From Leptothrix sp. (in: b-proteobacteria) (GTDB lineage Bacteria; Pseudomonadota; Gammaproteobacteria; Burkholderiales; Burkholderiaceae_C), in assembly GCA_013822685.1 (NCBI GenBank), contig PNKV01000015.1, positions 62,001 to 126,000 of the forward strand: 64,000 nt of DNA. Reading direction: 5' to 3'. The translations under genes and the position numbers were made by a program. Every line of letters starts with the position of its first letter. Within the stretch, counting starts at the first letter, position 1. Below are positions 59,377 through 64,000 of the stretch, piece by piece. Under the pieces are notes generated by a model. The model searched no databases. It was not told the origin of the DNA and worked only from the letters and a program-made list of their open reading frames with translations.

Positions 59377-59396
59377 GGATGGGTCGGCGCGCCCGT

Positions 59397-60587
59397 TCAG
59401 CTGAGGGTGCCCGAAGCGCTGGGCTGCGAGAGCGCTTCCTTGGCGGCCTGGAGGTCTTGCAGCTCGACAGGGCTGGCCTGGATGACGGTGCGGTTGCGGC
59501 CGTCGCGCTTGGCCTTGTAGAGCGCCTTGTCGGCCCGCTCGATGCACACGTCCAGGCGTTCGTTGTCGCAATAACCGGTGAGGCCCGCCGAGAAGGTCGG
59601 GGCCAGGCCCGGCTGGCTGGGCGCCATGGCCACGGTGGCCAGGTGGGTGCGGATGCGTTCCAGGCCGATGTTGGCCAGCGCGGGCGAGGTGTCGTTGAGC
59701 AGCAGCAGGAATTCTTCACCGCCCCAGCGGGCCAGCACGTCGGTGTCGCGCATCACTTTTTGCGCTTCTTCGGCGAAGTGGCGCAGCACCTCGTCGCCCA
59801 CGCCATGCCCATAGGTGTCGTTGACGCGCTTGAAGTGGTCGATGTCCAGGATGGCCAGGCAGAAGCGGTGGTGGCCCGAACGCTCCAGGCGCTTTTGATG
59901 CTGGCCCAGCACATCGAGCATGTGGCGGCGGTTGACCAGGCCGGTCAGCTCATCGCGGGTGGCCAGCACCTGGATGCGGGTCAGGGCCTCGGCCAGCTCG
60001 TTCTTTTGCGCCTTCAGCTTCTCGCGCATGTTGCTCAGCTGCACCGCCAGCGACGAGATGGTGGGCACGATGGCCACGGTCATCCAGAAGTGGGCGAACT
60101 CCAGCTTGAAGGGATAGTGGACCGGGTCGGTCTGGATCTTGACGGCCATGGCGATGCCCATGACGACCACGGTGTAGGCCCCCGCGATCATGGCGCCCTT
60201 GGCCTTGAGGTTGAAGATGCCGAACACCAGCACCAGGGCCAGCAGCATCATGGTGGAACCATGCACGGGCCCGGTCAACGCATACGCCCCCACGATGATC
60301 GTGAGCGACGACAAGATCTGCGGCAGCGTGAGCGAGGGATCTTTGAAACGCAGGTTGACGCCCGAGCGCAGCACCGCGTACCAGAACACGATGTTGCCGA
60401 TGCAGGCGGCCGACAGCATCTGGGCGTCGCCCAGCTGCATGTAGCCCACGTAGTAGGCATAGATCTGAAGGCCGATGCACAGGAGGTAAACCGTGGCGGC
60501 CATGAGGGAGCGCTTGATCCGCAAGCGTTGCTTGAGATCTGCGCCGAACGCCGCGATGAAGAGCCACTTGAGTGCGGGTGATCTCAT
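59397..60587 (-). CDS. Membrane diguanylate cyclase (GGDEF), tandem copy 1
   Basis: A 396-residue paralog of the next gene: an N-terminal six-helix sensor-like region, a linker (NMREKLKAQKNELAEALT), and a GGDEF domain with TRDELTGLVNRRH and GGEEF. The I-site RDTD is present. Shared stretches such as LALVLVFGIFNLKAKG (LALVLVFGMFSLKARE in copy 2) show the two arose by tandem duplication. It is the first gene of the unit DGC-DGC-hybrid kinase. The signal sensed by the membrane part is unknown. Confidence 0.93.
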   Translation of the reverse strand: MRSPALKWLFIAAFGADLKQRLRIKRSLMAATVYLLCIGLQIYAYYVGYMQLGDAQMLSAACIGNIVFWYAVLRSGVNLRFKDPSLTLPQILSSLTIIVGAYALTGPVHGSTMMLLALVLVFGIFNLKAKGAMIAGAYTVVVMGIAMAVKIQTDPVHYPFKLEFAHFWMTVAIVPTISSLAVQLSNMREKLKAQKNELAEALTRIQVLATRDELTGLVNRRHMLDVLGQHQKRLERSGHHRFCLAILDIDHFKRVNDTYGHGVGDEVLRHFAEEAQKVMRDTDVLARWGGEEFLLLLNDTSPALANIGLERIRTHLATVAMAPSQPGLAPTFSAGLTGYCDNERLDVCIERADKALYKAKRDGRNRTVIQASPVELQDLQAAKEALSQPSASGTLS

Positions 60588-60652
60588 GGGGTTTACATGT
60601 TGTATGTCATGTGTTTCGGCATCAATCGGGCCAGCTTAAGCGCAAAGTGAGG

Positions 60653-60669
60653 ATTCAAATTTCTTGAAT
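60653..60669. promoter_or_regulatory. Dyad in the DGC/cytochrome b561 divergent gap
   Basis: ATTCAA and TTGAAT flank a 5-base centre (ATTTC), a 17-base dyad in the 168-base divergent gap. A second inverted repeat, ACCGGG...CCCGGT, lies at 60680-60697. Either could be an operator; no regulator gene is adjacent. Confidence 0.4.
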
Positions 60670-60755
60670 TAGGGCGTTAACCGGGTTCAACCCCGGTGAT
60701 TACCTAAGCGGTAAGCTGTGGCCATGCCTATTCATATGACCAGAAGGCCCAGAAC

Positions 60756-61304
60756 ATGAACGCCAAGGGACGCTACACCGGCTTTGCCATCACCCTGCAC
60801 TGGTTGCTGGCCTTGGCCATCCTCACGGCATTTGGGGTGGGGCTGTACATGACGGGGCTGGGCATGTCGCCCACCAAGCTCAAGCTGATCAATTGGCACA
60901 AGTGGGCGGGCGTGTCCATCCTGGTGCTGTCGGCGGTGCGCTTGCTGTGGCGCCTGACGCACCGGCCGCCCGAGCTGCCAGCCATCATCGAGCGCGCCAT
61001 GCCGGGCTGGCAAAAGCTGGCGTACCACGGCACCCATTGGCTGATGTACGTGCTGTTTTTCGCGGTGCCGCTGATTGGCTGGGCTTACAGCTCGGCGCAC
61101 GGCTACCCCATCGTGTGGTTTGGCGTGTTGCCCTTGCCGGATTTTGTGCCGGTGGACAAGGCCCTGGCCGAAGCCATCAAGCCCTGGCATCAGATTTCAG
61201 CCTTTGCCCTCATCGGCCTGGTGGGCCTGCACGTGGCAGCGGCCCTCAAGCACCACTTCATCGACCGCGATGGCCTGCTGCTGCGCATGCGCCCCGGCCG
61301 CTGA
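60756..61304 (+). CDS. cybB: Cytochrome b561 family membrane protein
   Basis: A 182-residue four-helix diheme protein. ITLHWLLALAILTAFGVGLY, NWHKWAGVSILVL, AYHGTHWLMYVLFFAVPLIG and LIGLVGLHVAAALKHHFIDR provide the membrane histidines that ligate two b hemes. It moves electrons from quinol, and CybB is a superoxide:quinone oxidoreductase in E. coli. It is followed by two yceI-type genes in the same direction, a common grouping. Confidence 0.92.
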   Translation: MNAKGRYTGFAITLHWLLALAILTAFGVGLYMTGLGMSPTKLKLINWHKWAGVSILVLSAVRLLWRLTHRPPELPAIIERAMPGWQKLAYHGTHWLMYVLFFAVPLIGWAYSSAHGYPIVWFGVLPLPDFVPVDKALAEAIKPWHQISAFALIGLVGLHVAAALKHHFIDRDGLLLRMRPGR

Positions 61305-61332
61305 TCGACTTTCACCCCAAGGATCTTTTGAC

Positions 61333-61905
61333 ATGAAACGATTGTTTGCCTCTGCCTTGGCCACCGTGGCCTTGGCCACCGCCGCCGTGCCTCAACTGGC
61401 CCACGCCGACCAGACCCTGCTGCCTGCCCAAAGCGAGATCACCTTCGTGGCCAAGCAACTGGGTGTGCCGCTGGATGGCCGCTTCAAGCGCTTTGCGGCC
61501 CAGGTGGCGTTCGACCCCAAGGCCTTGCCCGCCAGCAAGATTGCCTTCCAGATTGAGCTGGGCAGCGTGGCCGTGAACGCCGACTCCGACGCCGAGCTGG
61601 TCAAGCCCGAGTGGTTCAACACGGCCAAGTTCCCCAAAGCTACCTTCCAGTCCAGCGCCATCAAGGCCCTGGGCGGTGGGCGCTTTGAAGTGGCCGGCAA
61701 GCTGGCCATCAAGGGCAACGCGAAGGATCTGGTGGTGCCTGTGCAATTGACCCAGGCCGGGGCGCTGACCACGGCCACGGGTAGCTTTGGCATCAAGCGC
61801 CTGGACTTCAAGATTGGCGATGGCGACTGGGCCGACCCGTCGGTCGTGGCCAACGACGTGCAAGTCAAATTCAAACTCGTTCTGCAAGGCGTTCCCGCGC
61901 TTTGA
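61333..61905 (+). CDS. YceI family periplasmic protein (copy 1)
   Basis: A 190-residue secreted lipocalin-like protein. Signal peptide MKRLFASALATVALATAAVP, cleaved near AHA; mature core AQSEITFVAKQLGVPLDGRF with FNTAKFPKATFQSSAIK, the YceI landmark. YceI proteins bind isoprenoid chains such as ubiquinone precursors. ATG 61333 is 28 bases after the cybB stop. The second copy follows after 29 bases. Confidence 0.92.
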   Translation: MKRLFASALATVALATAAVPQLAHADQTLLPAQSEITFVAKQLGVPLDGRFKRFAAQVAFDPKALPASKIAFQIELGSVAVNADSDAELVKPEWFNTAKFPKATFQSSAIKALGGGRFEVAGKLAIKGNAKDLVVPVQLTQAGALTTATGSFGIKRLDFKIGDGDWADPSVVANDVQVKFKLVLQGVPAL

Positions 61906-61934
61906 TCTCTTTCATTCACCCTGAGGAACCGTCC

Positions 61935-62510
61935 ATGAAGAAGCTTTCCCTGACCCTGCTGGCCGCCACGGCCGCCCTGGCTGCCGCCGCTGCTCACGCT
62001 GAACCGGCCACCTACGCCATCGATCCGACGCACACCTTCGTCACCTTCGAGGCCCAGCACTTTGGCACTTCGACCAACCGTGGCCGCTTCGACAAGAAGT
62101 CGGGCAGCATCTCGCTGGACAAGGCCGCCAAGACCGGCAAGGTCGATGTCACCTTGGACACCGACTCGATCAACACGGGCACGGCCGCGTTTGACCGCCA
62201 CCTCAAGGGCAAGGATTTCTTCAACGTGGAAGCGTTCCCCAAGGCCACGTTCGTCAGTGACAAGCTGGTGTTCGAAGGTGAGAAAGTCACGGCTGTGGTG
62301 GGCACCTTGACACTGCTGGGCAAGCCCCAGACCGTGACCTTGAAGGCCAACAACTTCAACTGCTACCAGAACCCGATGCTCAAGCGCGAAGTGTGCGGTG
62401 GCGACTTCGACACCACCATCCAGCGCGGCGATTTCGGCATGACCTATGGCCTGCCGGGCATCCCCAACGACATCCACCTGGTCATCCAGGTCGAAGCCGT
62501 CAAGCAGTGA
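61935..62510 (+). CDS. YceI family periplasmic protein (copy 2)
   Basis: A 191-residue paralog of the preceding gene: signal peptide MKKLSLTLLAATAALAAAAA, then YAIDPTHTFVTFEAQHFGTS, the canonical YceI opening, and FFNVEAFPKATFVSDKLVF. A cysteine pair absent from copy 1 (NCYQNPMLKREVCGG) may form a disulfide. The likely role is polyisoprenoid binding in the periplasm. ATG 61935 is chosen by the signal peptide. Confidence 0.93.
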   Translation: MKKLSLTLLAATAALAAAAAHAEPATYAIDPTHTFVTFEAQHFGTSTNRGRFDKKSGSISLDKAAKTGKVDVTLDTDSINTGTAAFDRHLKGKDFFNVEAFPKATFVSDKLVFEGEKVTAVVGTLTLLGKPQTVTLKANNFNCYQNPMLKREVCGGDFDTTIQRGDFGMTYGLPGIPNDIHLVIQVEAVKQ

Positions 62511-62514
62511 GTGG

Positions 62515-64000
<1,486 letters not shown>

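Noticed and set aside
57748-59520. 590-residue plus-strand ORF
   Set aside because: Antisense to a hybrid kinase and a diguanylate cyclase; no recognisable domain.

Overview
The window looks like a high-GC betaproteobacterial chromosome, most likely order Burkholderiales (Comamonadaceae/Sphaerotilaceae type; inferred, not searched). The reasons are the rpmH-rnpA-yidD-yidC-mnmE run beside dnaA, the mnmG-rsmG-parA-parB cluster, the kdsD-kdsC-lptC block and several PEP-CTERM surface proteins. It covers the replication-origin region. Gene direction around dnaA fits an origin there: gyrB, dnaN and dnaA are on the minus strand and rpmH onward is on the plus strand. No rRNA, tRNA, CRISPR array, insertion sequence or prophage was seen, and no gene-free gap exceeds about 300 bases.

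Layout. 1-8.8 kb: end of a methyltransferase, an aminotransferase, a HipA/YjjJ-like kinase toxin, a membrane-anchored TAXI receptor, a cluster of nucleoside deaminase, flavin reductase and BMP-type binding protein with a divergent GntR/FCD regulator, and an M20 peptidase. 8.8-17.6 kb: a compact minus-strand defence operon, hsdM (frameshifted)-hsdS-rhuM-fic-hsdR-TIGR02391. 17.7-26.3 kb: gyrB, three paralogous PEP-CTERM genes, dnaN, dnaA. 26.4-32 kb: rpmH-rnpA-yidD-yidC, a sterol-desaturase-family gene and mnmE. 32-41.3 kb: a GT-C type membrane protein, a cyclic-nucleotide-binding protein, an HD-GYP response regulator, a 1346-residue hybrid kinase and a CPA2 antiporter. 41.3-49.4 kb: kdsD-kdsC-lptC-SDR, a glycine-rich RRM protein, a membrane protein, a second SDR, a YchJ-like protein, a second sterol-desaturase-family gene, a YkgJ-like protein and a fourth PEP-CTERM gene. 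49.6-55.4 kb: mnmG-rsmG-parA-hydrolase-parB-methyltransferase, with two perfect parS sites and one near-perfect site inside mnmG and rsmG. 55.4-64 kb: a flavin reductase, a hybrid kinase, two tandem diguanylate cyclases, cytochrome b561, two YceI proteins and a hybrid kinase cut by the window edge.

How it works together: the core is replication and segregation (DnaA, beta clamp, GyrB, ParABS), membrane-protein insertion (YidC/YidD) and tRNA wobble-U modification (MnmE/MnmG). Around it lie c-di-GMP and two-component signalling, LPS Kdo supply and export, and a type I restriction island that carries a RhuM-Fic pair and a TIGR02391 protein. That island is the best candidate for an under-described system.
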